Part shown: piece by piece, positions 1 through 13,200 of the stretch
Layout: each line of letters opens with the position of its first letter
How positions within the stretch are numbered: position 1 is the first letter of the stretch
NCBI RefSeq assembly: GCF_037975245.1
Contig: NC_092576.1
Location: forward strand, 43,903,611 to 43,967,610
Source: Apostichopus japonicus
Lineage: Eukaryota > Echinodermata > Holothuroidea > Aspidochirotida > Stichopodidae
Direction of reading: 5' to 3'
DNA: 64,000 nt
Notes under the pieces: model-generated
Databases searched by the model: none
What the model saw: the letters and a program-made list of their open reading frames with translations, nothing else
What the model was told of the DNA's origin: nothing
Made by a program: the position numbers and the translations under genes

Positions 1-349
1 TCATCAAAGAGACATATTGTCTCGGACATGGATGTATTGTTTAGTTAAATGTAACAGTGATGAACTTTCGTGTTGAAAGACTGGGTTCTATAATTTTGAA
101 CTTACACTGAAAAATAAACACTTGGTAAAATCCTTGTAACCAAATGAAACAAATTAAAAATGTGGAACAATAAACGAAACTAATGCAAGTAAATGAATTT
201 GAAAGTGTGTATCTATTTAAATTGTGGCATTTTTTTTCTTTCTTCTGAAACAGGAATGATGAAGTATCCATTCAAAGCTACTGCACAATATCAAACACCA
301 GTGGTATGCTATTGAACGAAAGATCCCAATATGCATGTTCTTTGTAGTA

Positions 350-820
350 CCTGATATGTTGTAACATACTAACTACAGAGTGGTTGGTATGTCTGTCAAG
401 GGGAGGTTGTGGACCAACACTTTTGACATAAAAGTGGTTCACCCGGCCTTACCACTATGTATGTGGCTTGTAATAACTTATATCTTGTAATATGCTAACT
501 ACAGAGTACATGGAATATCTGTAATGGGTAGATTGTAAACGAACAAATTGTGATATGAATCCAATATACACGTGGCTTGTGGTAACTTATATCTTGTAAC
601 ATACTAACTACAGAGTGCACGGTGTTTTTGTCAAAGGTAGGTTGTGGACGAACACATTATGATATGAGAGTGGTTCACTCGGCCGTATCCATTATGCATA
701 TGGCATATGGCCACTGATATATTGTAACATACTAACTACACAGTGCATGGTATATCTGTTAAGGGTAGGTTGTGAATGAACACATTGTGTCATGAAAGTG
801 GTTCACTCGGTCCTATTCCT
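350..820. repeat. Tandem repeat, four diverged copies of about 110-127 bp
   Basis: TTGTAACATACTAACTACAG or close variants recur near 358, 485, 594 and 721, each followed by GGTTGTGGACGAACACA-like and, in three copies, GTGGTTCACTCGG-like sequence. It lies upstream of both genes. Confidence 0.8.
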
Positions 821-2073
821 TGTCATGCCAAAGTATATTGGTGTATTGTTACCGCTAGAACAGCTAGCTTAAGAGTTAATTAACAAACAGTATCACAACT
901 CTTTACAAGAAAGAGAACTCTGCTTATTATAGTTTACGCCAAAAGTCCGTATTCAGAGAGACGTATTGATTTCAAATGTTGTTTATTAAGAGACCTGTAT
1001 GCATGTACTCTATAACTAACATTTGCTGTGTTTAGCCATATAATATGGGTAGTTTTTTAATACAGAAGACACTAAACTCATTTCTTATAATCTGTTTATA
1101 TGGTTGTAAATAACGTAATGTTTATTACAGGAAAGAAATATAGAAGGATTTGTAGTCATTCTGATATTCGCCTTGGGATACTAAACATATTGGCTTGTAT
1201 TAATTTTGTTATCTTACATTAATAATAGTTATAGTTATGGAACGAGAGCAGAAGGTAGAACGGACCGTCTGTAGCCATGGTGATAGGCGCCATTGGAATA
1301 TCGAATCTGTTGCAATTTCCCTGCTTTTTGTACATGTTAGTAATGTTCGTGTCTGGTATAGATATTCTCCTAGCCATTCAGATGTTTTTCTGTTAGGGTG
1401 CGTCAATCATTGCCGAGTTCCTGCTGTTCTTTTCTCTTTACATCGATATTGCTTGTTTTGAAATTCATACATTGTGCTATTTTTCTTCTGCTTTAAGAGA
1501 GTAAGTGCTAGGAAACGTCTGTCGATGACGAGGGTGCACTGTTTTACTATAATGAATTATAATTGTACACCTGTTCCAGAACTCATTCTTTGTTACTAAG
1601 TAGAATAACGTCATATATAATGTATGAAGGATGTCTAAGAATAAATACATAACCTTGCCTTTGTAGAATGGACTGTTGTCAAAATAATTTCTTGTTTAAT
1701 GTGCGTCAAATAATTTTAGCCGTAATATATATATGGAAAAAAATATGATATGTTCGACAGATTTCTGATTCCCAATAAACATTATTTTACCCTATATTTG
1801 TGACCGTGTTGGTACCCAACTGCTGGCAATGTTCCACAGATGGCCAAAAAAAGATTATTTTCCCAATATTTTTTTTTCTCAGAACAATTTAACATAATGA
1901 AATATGCAATAGGCTTGATAACTGCATAATATGTATTAATTGTAATAGTTGTTTTCCAAATTGCAATTATACCTTTGTTTCTTATTTCGTCTGTTTGTAA
2001 GCACTAAGCAACTAAACACAGAAAATTGTAAACAAATGACTACACTTTTAGGTTCTCGATCTCGTCCACATAC

Positions 2074-2204
<131 letters not shown>

Positions 2205-3539
2205 CAAGAATCAAGCTCAACTGGGAACGTTTGTGATAAAGATGGAGCATTTCTTACGGAAAGAAAGCTAGAGGAATAGTTGCTCTGAGCTACAGAGACA
2301 TACAGCAATAGTATCCACAACATCATAACATCATACTTCCGCACATGTCAATACAAGCAGATACTATGTAAGATACCCCCTCAGTTTGAGAAAATTGATA
2401 TCGATGAACGATAGTTTGCTGTTTGATATATTCGTATTGCTTTGAGTCTCACAATGTTGAACAATTATGTTTTGTTTTTCACTTTTTTATTCTATACATT
2501 CCATTAATTTATTGAATTCATATGTTAATCATTTTGAGTCATGTGACATGACTAGATTTCAATATTCAAATCCGAGAAGCCTTTCAACCATTCTTTAAAA
2601 ATAAAAACATTGGTAATGTAGGTTGTCAGAAAGTCGTCCCGTTATCAGTATGATAACACAAACGGCTAGGTTACTTATCCAGGGTTTGTAGTTAAGATAT
2701 TCGCTGAGCTAATACCAATATGAACTTTGATATCATAAACGCAATTGCGTGAGTTGCTTAAAATAACGTACCATCTTCAAAGGCGCGCCATGATTATTAT
2801 TATAGTATGACATAATTTCTGTATTGTATCCCTACAATGGAGAGTGACGCATGTTGCTGTACCTGATCTCAGTTGGTACTTTTCAGTTAAGGCAACATTT
2901 CTAAACTTTTTTGAATGATTTCAAATCACAGCATGCTTACAGTGCAATACAACATCCGGTATAAGGCGTATTATTCGTTTACGTTAAATATAGTAACTAA
3001 GTGTTTCAGGTTTAAAAATTAATCATCGCGTTTGTGACGAAACTAAAAATTCATCGTAAAGCACGTGTGCACAAAACGATAACTTCAATGAAAAACAAAA
3101 TAAAACAGGTCTTGCAAGCTTTAGAATTATTTTCAATTATTTATTAAAAGTTAGATCAATATCATCATGATAAATCCACTTACTAAATTAACTACAAAAA
3201 GAATCAAAAACATTGGTGAACTTAAAATAAACTTTTCAAAAAGCAAATCATTGCCATTTTGTTCATTGAAACGTAAGATTACAGTTTGATACTGTATCGA
3301 TCACCAATCTGAAAAAGTATCCTAAACTATACGTTAAACTGCTGTACTGGCATCACATACCCATAAGAACATTTTATATCCTTTCCGCCGAAAGAATAGT
3401 GGTTTTCTTCCATAAATATTTACTATTCATTTTTTACTGTTACCACTCACACAATCAGGTATGATTGTAAAGAAACTTAATGACATGACGTGACATTAAA
3501 ACTGTTCATAGTTATCTACAATTACACAAACGCCTGTAA

Positions 3540-3850
3540 GCTCTTATCTTGTGCAGGGTCTGTCGTTTACTTTTAAACAGAAAGTTTGCTTAGATTTCAA
3601 TAGATATGTAAATATCATAAACCAAAGTCCTACCGTGGTATATTACGCGTTTCTTTGCTTGAATCATACTGCTATGCATTTAGAACAGGATTGACTGTTA
3701 GCGCACATTACTCTCATTGGGAGCCAGAAATGGGAGGAGACCAGAAAGTGCCTCGTAAAGTAACAAACTATGAGACCGCAAGTCACAAGGAGAGATCAAC
3801 AAGTCTAGTCTAATCGAAGGTAAGATTACGTTGAGAGACATTCTGTAATA
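3540..3850 (+). other. Candidate 5' non-coding exon, copy 1 (duplicated with 6330-6610)
   Basis: Similar over roughly 300 bp to 6330-6610, including shared TTTACTTTTAAACAGAAAG, CAAAGTCCTA and an identical AAGTAACAAA stretch, and ending at a conserved donor GAAG|GTAAG (exon end 3819). It holds a 27-codon ORF (3730-3813). Conservation up to and across the donor suggests an untranslated first exon with promoter. Which gene it serves is inferred from position. Confidence 0.4.
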
Positions 3851-6329
3851 TTTACATTTAGCTACAGCAGTTATTTCCAGACGAAACTTGTAGAACTAAC
3901 CTACAGTATATATACATAGTGAAACCATTATAGCGTATTTACCAGCAGTGTATCTATAACATATACCGTAGTTTATGGGAACTGTATGAACTGATTAATA
4001 TGTGTGAAGGAACCGTGTAACTATTTTGATGCATAAACGTAAAATATGACACAATCAATTGAAACAATTTTATTTTAACGTTGACTATAACGACGGAAGA
4101 CAGCGCATGCTAACATACATAGGTGAATACAATATTTTATCGCATTGCTGGTTGAGCTACGGTATTCGTTTAGTATGCTAAATGTCATTTATCTAGTATG
4201 GTTGTCATTTCTTAACTGACCATAATTTATAAAAATAGCTTAGGTGTAGAAGAAAAACGTTACATTCCTTGTTTGATTAGTTGTAATATCAAGATACAGT
4301 ATTCATTGTCATTTCTGCGTCATTCATATAGTATCGGAGAACATGTTAAAATGTAATGAAAGAAAATAATGTAATCGATGAGTCCATTGATTGTCTGATA
4401 GTTTACTTTGTATGGATTAAAGGTCAACACGGAACTGGTGCATGAAATTCTTTCTTCTCTATATGTATTACTTCTATAAGGTCTAAGGTACTAATGGCAC
4501 ACTTCAGCTGGAGAAGAGCCATTTTTAAAACAGTTGGAAAACCAAGTAACGCAATATTCAATGATCCCATTAGATAGTATGCAGTAACGACATACATGAT
4601 TTAAATCCGATTACTATTGTTATTTAATAACCAAATCCAACAAGTCCACCCTTCGTCTTCGGCTGGACAACATATGCTACAGCTATTGTAACGACATTAA
4701 TATGATTTACATGGGCCAATAATGAAAAACAAAGTACCAAAATGAATTATCTTATGAAATAGCACACAGTGTTCGTGTGTGTCACTCTGATTAATGTTAA
4801 TCGTGATCGCTACAAATACGGTAACTTAATGATCAGATCAGGAATAACTAACATTCTCCTTGTTTCTAACGATAACTGTTAACTGATTGTAAAGCACGTG
4901 GGCAAAATATACTGAAAGTCATAAGGTCGAATCCGGATGAACTTGTTATGTGATTATGTATTACTTTGATATTTCCTGAGGTTATAGTAAAATCAATTTT
5001 CATAACGATATCACTATAACATAAATTATGAAGTATCATGTTACTTATTGTGCTTGTGTCTACAGTCCCACATAACTCGATTACATCAAGCAATATTGAA
5101 GTATTATTCATCTTACATTTTTTCTATTTGAATAGATAATACTATTGAAACCTCATCAGTATACTATTCTTCTCTACGACTTACAGTAACAATATGATGT
5201 TCACATTAACCTGGCATATTTAAAGTGTTCGTCATTTACCATTCAATTCTTTAAAAATGTACTGCAAAGTATATTGTGATACGTTTATTTTTTCGTTCAA
5301 GAGGACTTTTGGCACATGCCTTCTACATTTAACTATCTAACACTTAGCTTTAATGATAAATAAACAAACTACAAATATAAAAGCCAAGTATTACTTTATA
5401 ATTGTACAGTTATTTATCACACTAATAATCTAATATGACCATAACTAGTCGACCTACCCTTGCATTTTACGATATTAAATCAACTTAAAGGAGAGACACA
5501 CTCAACCATCATCATCGGTCTTAGTGATAGAGATAACTGCCATGAACAACCTTCTCCTAACATATCCAATAACAACTGTACTGTACTTGAGAGATGTCAA
5601 TGAGTATAATGTTCATCTACACTCAAGGCTGAAGAGTTGTTTAAGTCTAAATATGGTATTACATGTTTTCTTGATTTGTTTTTTTGTATGGGATTTTTCA
5701 AATACTGAAACTAAAATATAAATTGAAGCTGTTTACATAAACATAGGATGACATTGGTTTCAATGTCAACCAGGTGAACAATTTAAATAGAAAATATTGC
5801 AACAAAAAATGTATATAAAGTAAAAAGCGTCATATTATAGTGGCACTGTGATATTAAAAATGGGTGGGTAGGGGGTTACAAATTGAGAGCGTTTAGATTC
5901 GACTTTTAAACTAGAGGATATCTCCTCCTACCAATCGGAACACCATTTTTTCTTAGTTTTTGGGGGAGATGTATTTCTAAAAGATCTCTCTTCGATAAGG
6001 TACTTATTTATGGTTAGGTTATCGCCCATATAAACCAAAAACATTTATGGAATTACATCAAACGCATCAGATACATAAAAGGGAACAAATATATTTAAAT
6101 CAAGTGATTATAGTTTGCTGTAAAATCAGTCACAAGGTGACAAAGTACCCAAACCTACATGTAAGTTGTATTGGAATGAAACAACCCAAAACAATGTATG
6201 TCCTTGTCAAAAGAAAGAAAGAATACTAGTTTCATAGATATGTAAAGTATTATTATTGCATAGCATTATACAGAAAAACCAATATGTTCACAACTAATAC
6301 CAGACACAGAAATACATGTTGTTATCGTG

Positions 6330-6610
6330 TGCAGGGTATAATGTTTACTTTTAAACAGAAAGTTTGCGATTCCATAGACAAGTAAATACAATCAAAGTCC
6401 TATCGTGGCATATTGTATTCTTTGCATAGTTCATAATGCGTTATGCCCATAACAGGAATAACGGGCCGTGTACATTAACCTCGTTGGGATCCAACATGGA
6501 AGCAGACAGGAGATTTCCTCTGAAAGTAACAAATTATTAGACCACAAGACAGACGTAGAGAGTAACAAGATTCGTCTAACTGAAGGTAAGGTTACGTTGA
6601 ATATGTAACA
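6330..6610 (+). other. Candidate 5' non-coding exon, copy 2, likely for the NLR gene
   Basis: Second copy of the segment above. The donor GAAG|GTAAGG falls at 6585/6586. It contains a 14-codon upstream ORF starting at 6496 and closed by TAG at 6538-6540. It lies 3.5 kb before NLR exon 1, so it is the natural candidate for that gene's untranslated first exon. No TATA box is clear. Confidence 0.42.
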
Positions 6611-9600
6611 TCAGAAATATTCAGACTATAAATATTGCGGAAAACTTACATATAGTATCATTTTACCACTGCAGTTTATTTCTTAGCCCTGTAGGTATGC
6701 CGTACTCTCTTATCTTATGAACTATATTAACATCTTTACATGTTTGTAGTTACTTTGCCACTGGCTTGATGCATGAATGTACTGTAACATACATTAAAGT
6801 TACATGTACTTAACTAACGTTGCCTGTTCGTGAAGCCAAGCTAGCTTGTATCAGTGGAGTGCAAAGGATTTCAAAGATGGTAAATTATATTATCGGGAAT
6901 GCAGGAGGCAGATGAAAGAAGTTTTTAATGAAAACTGCGGGGTTGGTCTCATCGAAGCCAACCCTCTGATAGCGGACATGGGGTGCGTGCTCCCCTAGAA
7001 AATGAATATAAAGTTTGCATTCTGAGGCACGTAACACACAAATAAATATATAAATTAGCTTTATGATTGTCCTTAATGCAAGGTTGTACTAAAAATTATT
7101 CTTGATGTTTCATGTGTGTTTGGGTGCGTTTGTTTTTCTATCTGACCGAGGACTTGAACAAAAGAATTTCAGGTCCTCGGTTGTGATTTCTAAAGAATCA
7201 CCACGTTCTCGGAAAAATTCTATTGCATGGGGTATTGTTAAGGTTAGGGTACGTGGATTTGAACAATGGAAAATACAATGGGTTCCTCGGTTGGAATGAA
7301 ATACAAACATGTGTGTGTGAGTGTGTGTGGAGGGGGGGGGGTCTTATCATTCGCCGGTTGAACTTAATAATCCTCCTACCCAACCCTTTTGCCCGGACTG
7401 ACGATGGTAGGTGGGGCTATGTTTCACAACGACCCACCCACCCCCACCCCTACACACTCCCCTGTTAACCCTGTCCTCTTCCGCAATCTTATACCAGCCT
7501 ACAACTCCAAGATAAAATACAATAACAGATCTAAATAATGATTGACGAGTGATATGTTCGGTCAGTATGCGATGTTACATCGCTCAAGTATATTGTTATG
7601 TCCTTTAATTAAGTATCACGTGATTATCTCATTAACATAAAGTTGTAAAATAAAATCGTATTCTATAGAGCTTCCTATGTTTTGACGTAGGCCTAATATC
7701 AATATGCAGCTTAATGTTTAATTCATTGGGTTTATCCGTCCTTGTTGATATCATATTACAAATTATTCCCTGTAACGTTAGTCTGAATAATGTAAACCTG
7801 GTAAAATTATAACAATGGTACAATCAGTCCACTGTGTGGGTCAAAGGTGATCATGCTGCCAGTGCGTGATATCTGTATTTGTACCTTATCTCTATCATTG
7901 ACATAACAACCAGGGTGCACGGTTTAAATTAAAAAATGCAATATTGGTATCATATATTAGATATAAAATGAAACAAAATAGCATTGTGAGATCTGATCTC
8001 GATCCTCTTAACGCAAACCAAATGAACAGCAGTCTGTGATCCAAGTAAATGTAAGGAATTAATTTGTTTTCTATTGATAACTCACATAATATCAATGAAA
8101 GCTTTCGAATCTTGCGTAATACATAAAAAAAAAACACTATAAAACCATCAAATTTAAATACCCACCAACATTAATGGTTCTATTATGTGGTTTATGAAGT
8201 GATACTTAATGGTGAAACTTGTCATGAACGTCAGCAAAACATACTCTAAACTGGTACTACGGCAATTACATTTACTGTTGTAGCTTTCACCTTAATTTAA
8301 TATTTCATTCTTATACTATTAACTTTGCTTTAATCAGTTTGCCATTTTATTGAAATTACTTATCTGTATTTCCGATATGGAGCCCTTTGACTCCACAGTA
8401 CACATACTTGATGTGTAATAAATCTATGCATTTTCATGAGACTTAAACTGTTTAAACATACGCGTCCTTGGCTGTAACATGTCCAAACTTGGGCCACACT
8501 TTTGTCCGGGTCACGGATTAAAGGTAGCATTTATTTCTACTCGGAAGCAAAAAGGGAACGAAAAATAATCTGCGACTGCAATTTCTCTATTTTTTGATAG
8601 GTACATAGAGCTACCAAAGACGATCAATCGAGAACACCTAATATTCCACAAATATTTTAACGAAAATAATTAAATATATTAATCGATGAAGGAATGTGCA
8701 TGCATGTTATTCAACCTGAGAAACGTTTAAATTTTGGTTGGACCCTATCGTCGTTAATGAGTGGTACCATTCGTGTCACAACTCCAGAATCAATATCGAC
8801 AAGTTTCAACGAAATAGTTTGACTATTTAACGTCAGAGTGGTCATGGTTGACACTGATAGGTTAAATTAAATGTAAGAAAGAAGAAAACAATATCAGCGT
8901 TGCGTATATACTACGTGCTTTATTGTGTACACGCCATGTATCTTTCTTTTATGTTGATTGTGATAGTTAACTGATATAATATACAATCGATGAGTTAAAG
9001 GTCAGCTTTCGAGTCTAAGTAATATACTAGTTTTAGTTTATATACACAGTTTATTCTCCAGGGTCCTGCAGTGATAAGTCAGTGTTATGGTACCCACCTG
9101 TCTATATAATGTATTAGTGTGTAAACAGTGAACTTTGCTATATTTACCTTTGTGATATTCCAAAGTAAAGTTTCTTTTTGAGAACTCGTCCTTATTGGTG
9201 AGGATTGTCATGTGACCATTTTTATAAGTGTCTGCAATTTGAATTTTGCCAAACAATTGTTGTCGCTAATTGTTTGTTCTATATGGGGGCGTAACCAGCT
9301 GTACCTGGTAAAAATGCGGCTTGTATCTGAAGTTAACGCAGTGTTTCACCTGCATTAAAAATTACAATCATATTTACGGTTTTAGCCTACTGAAAAGCAA
9401 GTAAGGAAATAAAGTGCTTGTGTACATTTTAGTCAATTTTCCAACTTAGGTATAGTGTGCTCTTCTCTGTTAGACAAGATAACGAGATGGTTCTATTCAA
9501 TGCAGTACTGTTTTTATTCTCTTCTTTCAAATACTCTTTGGGGAGTTGGTCAATTTGCGTTCCTCTTTCGATCCTCCCTCCTAATCATACTGTTAGCTAC

Positions 9601-10065
9601 ATGACCGAGTGGGAATGGGAGAGGGAGGGGAAGGGTAATTTAAGAGAAGAGTCTCACTAGTCTACATTGTATTCCCTTCAAATATAAAATGCGTGAATCG
9701 ATGGTTGTTCTAGTGTAGTTACTGTTTGTTTAATGTTCTTTGACGGGTGTAATTGTCAAAGATGGTACAAACAGTGAAGTAATGATAAACATATTAAATT
9801 ACGGTATTATTTGATTAGTTATTGAAATGCGCTTCACTACTTCCTCCCATAATAATTATTTCCTGCTGATTTATTTTCTTCATCAATTATGTTAATGATG
9901 AAAACTGATAGAAGAGATAAACATAAATTTTATCGCATGATTAAATAAATCATATTTGTTCTGATCAATCCAATAGTTGAATCGAGTCGGTGAATTTAAT
10001 TATTTTTCTTTTCTTGCATTAATTTAATTTCTTTATTCATTTAATGTACTAGATTTAATAACAAG
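6611..10065. other. Non-coding stretch between 5' exon candidate and NLR exon 1
   Basis: Probably NLR intron 1. It holds a G-run and GT-rich patch near 7310-7345 and a C-rich patch near 7430-7460. No exon is recognised. Confidence 0.45.
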
Positions 10066-10073
10066 GGTGCACT

Positions 10074-10239
10074 ATGGGTAATCGTGTTGGAAAATCGAAA
10101 AGTCCGGCAGCGAAGCAGAAGGGCCAAAGTAGTAGCAGTACTCATCGACCTCCTTCTCCTCCTTCTCCTCCATCTCCTCCTGTTCATTCTGCTTCTACTC
10201 CAGTGACGTCACAAGAGGGTCAATCACTCAGTATGGAGG
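10074..10239 (+). CDS. NLR exon 1: N-terminal proline-rich leader, possible myristoylation signal
   Basis: Codes 55 residues plus one base. It begins MGNRVGKSKS, followed by Lys-rich and Ser-rich residues, then three SPP repeats (RPPSPPSPPSPPVHS), an SH3-ligand-like stretch. The start lies in a good context (CACTATGG). A donor G|GTCAGT at 10240 leaves phase 1. Joining to 'AA' at 10969 makes a Glu codon and keeps the NACHT exon in frame, which is the main reason for the call. The 5' splice acceptor of this exon may be at 10065/10066 (ACAAG|GG) or 10052/10053, after a T-rich tract. Gly2 with small residue Gly6 and following lysines fits the N-myristoylation pattern; this is inference. Confidence 0.65.
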
Positions 10240-13200
10240 GTCAGTATAATCAAGTTTTTTTTCCTGTTCTTAAAAAATAAAAATTAAAGGGGATCCGAGA
10301 AATAAACGTAATTAAGTTCAAGTCCCTTAAACCCTTATCAGTGATGATGAATCGATTATTATAATATAGTAGTAAGTTCTTCCTCTTTTCGTCATTTATC
10401 GCAGGCGGGTCTTATCAGCTTGCAAATACTATGTTATAAAGGTCATTGCACTCTCAACACTTATGTAGAAACCCCTGACGTCATAATTAATACGTTGCCA
10501 AGACAACCGTTTCCGACATTGGCAATATATTTAGACATTCATTGATGATATGAATTGTTTAATATTCGTTGATTAATTATAACGTCACAAATCGTCTGGT
10601 GAGATAGTTTCGTTCAAACCGATGATGTACTGATAATTTAAGTAAGACTTTACCTGCGTTCTTCCTTAAGCACCGGATAACAAACTGTGGGAGTAAATGT
10701 TTTATTGTTCAACCATTTCAAGTTAGTTAAACCATCTTAATATTTAAATGCTGATATTATATTTGTATTTGTTCATATTTAGATTCTGTGGCAAGTTATT
10801 AACAAATCACTAAGAAATTTCTCGTCCATGTTTCATTCTCACGCTGCGAGTCGTGCTATCTCGGAAACATTGTTTTCTCAATCAAATCGATTGAAACCAA
10901 AACGATGTGTGCCGCTCAATTGATTATTTATAGTTTAATGTCACTGTCTGTTATCATTATTATTTTAGAAATGAAGAAAATTTACCTCGCTGCCCTTAAG
11001 GGTATTTACAAAGAGCAGTATGACGCTGTACAACCCGTTCCTTACATCAAAGACAGACTCTACTGTGTAGACAGGGTATTCGTCGAGGGCGGTATACAGG
11101 TACTCGCTGGGGATGGAAGATTCCTTAAACAGGATGAATCATGGAGACGGTTAAAATCATACAAGAATGTATTTACTGATTCTGAGCTGAGAACAACCAG
11201 ACGTATATTAGAGGGTGAACCTGGGTATGGTAAATCAACTCTGACCCTGCAACTGGCATATGATTGGTGTAATGGGGTTAAAGATTCCCCCCTCTATGGG
11301 GTAGAGAATCTGATCGTTCTCAAGTTACGGCAGATGGGTAACATTAAGAAAATAGATCGAGCTATCAAAATGTTCCTATTGTCAAAGGAACCTCGTATTC
11401 GAAGAATTGACATTAATAAAATAATGGAATCATTTTCTTCAACTGTGATTATACTGGACGGTTATGACGAATATCCGGACAGAGACAATGACGCAGGAAA
11501 TGACGTAGGAAAAATCATCAGGTTCACGAAACTAAAGGATGTGGATGTTACCTTGACAACCAGATACCTACCAAAGAACTATTCAAAATCAAAGACGAAG
11601 AGAGTAAAGTTGACTGGGTTTGATGAGATCTCTCGAGATGAGTACATCCGTAAAGCTGTAACCGGACCAAATGATGAAGCTGCAGTTGATAAAATCAAAC
11701 GAGCTCTTAAAGAGAATGCCCTCCTGGATGACCTCTGTCAGGTTCCTCTCTTCTTCGTCATGTTTTCTCACATCACTCATGAAAGTGATATTTTCCAAAA
11801 GTTTAACACTCTCACTGACTTCTTCATGTACATGATCAAATGTTTCCACGATCACCAGAAGAACAAATCCTTGGATGAAAACACTTACCCATACATGATT
11901 AGATTCGAGACTCATTATGAAGAACTCTGTCAAATAGCCTTTGAGGGACTCAACAAAGCACAACAACAGATTCTGTGGGGAAAAGATGTCATGTGTAAAC
12001 GACTTGGTGAAGCATTATATGCACATTATGTGGCAATAGGTATTTTAGTAGAAGAAGCAGTCTTTGATGCTACAGACGGACAGATGAAGATCATGGTCAG
12101 ATTTTATCATAAACTATTCTGTGAATGGTATGCATCATACGTCCTCATAGATGTAGTTTCTGAGGCCGAGACTCCAGCTGAACTATCACGTGCTCTCAGA
12201 TACCTGGATCCGTTTGACCTCCAGTACTTTTATCGATTCGCCTGTGGAATCAACGGTTCAGTTGGAAGTAAAATCATCGACTACTTGAAGAGCAGGAAGG
12301 ATGGCGATAAGTTTGCAATACTCTGTATCCTGGAGAAATCTGGTGGCGTTGATGACATCAAGGGGACCGTTAGGGAGATCTGCTCTAAAATAGTTTATAT
12401 CAGGGAGGAAGACAGCAAGCTGCTACAGAGGTCTACAGTACAGCTACTACAGATAGCATCGAGTCATGACGTAAGTAATTATACATATGACGTACGCTAA
12501 GCGTTTATAATGCAACTCCGTTTAAGACAGAAAACCTGTACACCTTATTTTATTAAATAGGATTGTGTTTGCCTGTTTCAGCTAACAATCCAGTTTGTTA
12601 TATTAATTCAGTTACTAGGAATGCGTGAACCGTTTTGGTAACCTGGTGACGTGATGATACCATGAAACTACATCGATTGGTATTTTTTATTAGTTTCCCA
12701 CAGCAGGCTCACCATACGCTGTAATAATGTGGATTAAAGTAGCTTGATGTATTCTTTTACAATGTAACAGAGACGAGGTAAATATCTGTTTTGTCCCTAC
12801 GTATTTGTGATTACACAGTGTAAGTTATAGTATGATGAAATCTACAGACAGTGTTATAAAATATAACAGACACATATATCATGTCAGTATTAACAACATG
12901 AAACAACGTAGAAATACTTGATAGGAGAGATGTTACAAGATAAAGATAAGTAGGCTTGAAAACATACAAGCAAACCCTAACCATTATTATAACGTTACAT
13001 TGCAGTATCACGTGTTCATTATGAACAACGGATATTATACTTGATTAAAGGCTACTAATCTGACAGAGGTGATGTTATTTATTCATCAAGTGTCGGTGTC
13101 TGAGTGAGTCGTAATTAACACAAATGTGACACGACCTCCCGTTATACGCAGCCGAGAGTATCACTGTTTTTACTAGTTACACACCCCATGACACATCAGA

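Noticed and set aside
11589-11966. 125-codon minus-strand ORF
   Set aside because: Antisense shadow of the NACHT exon.
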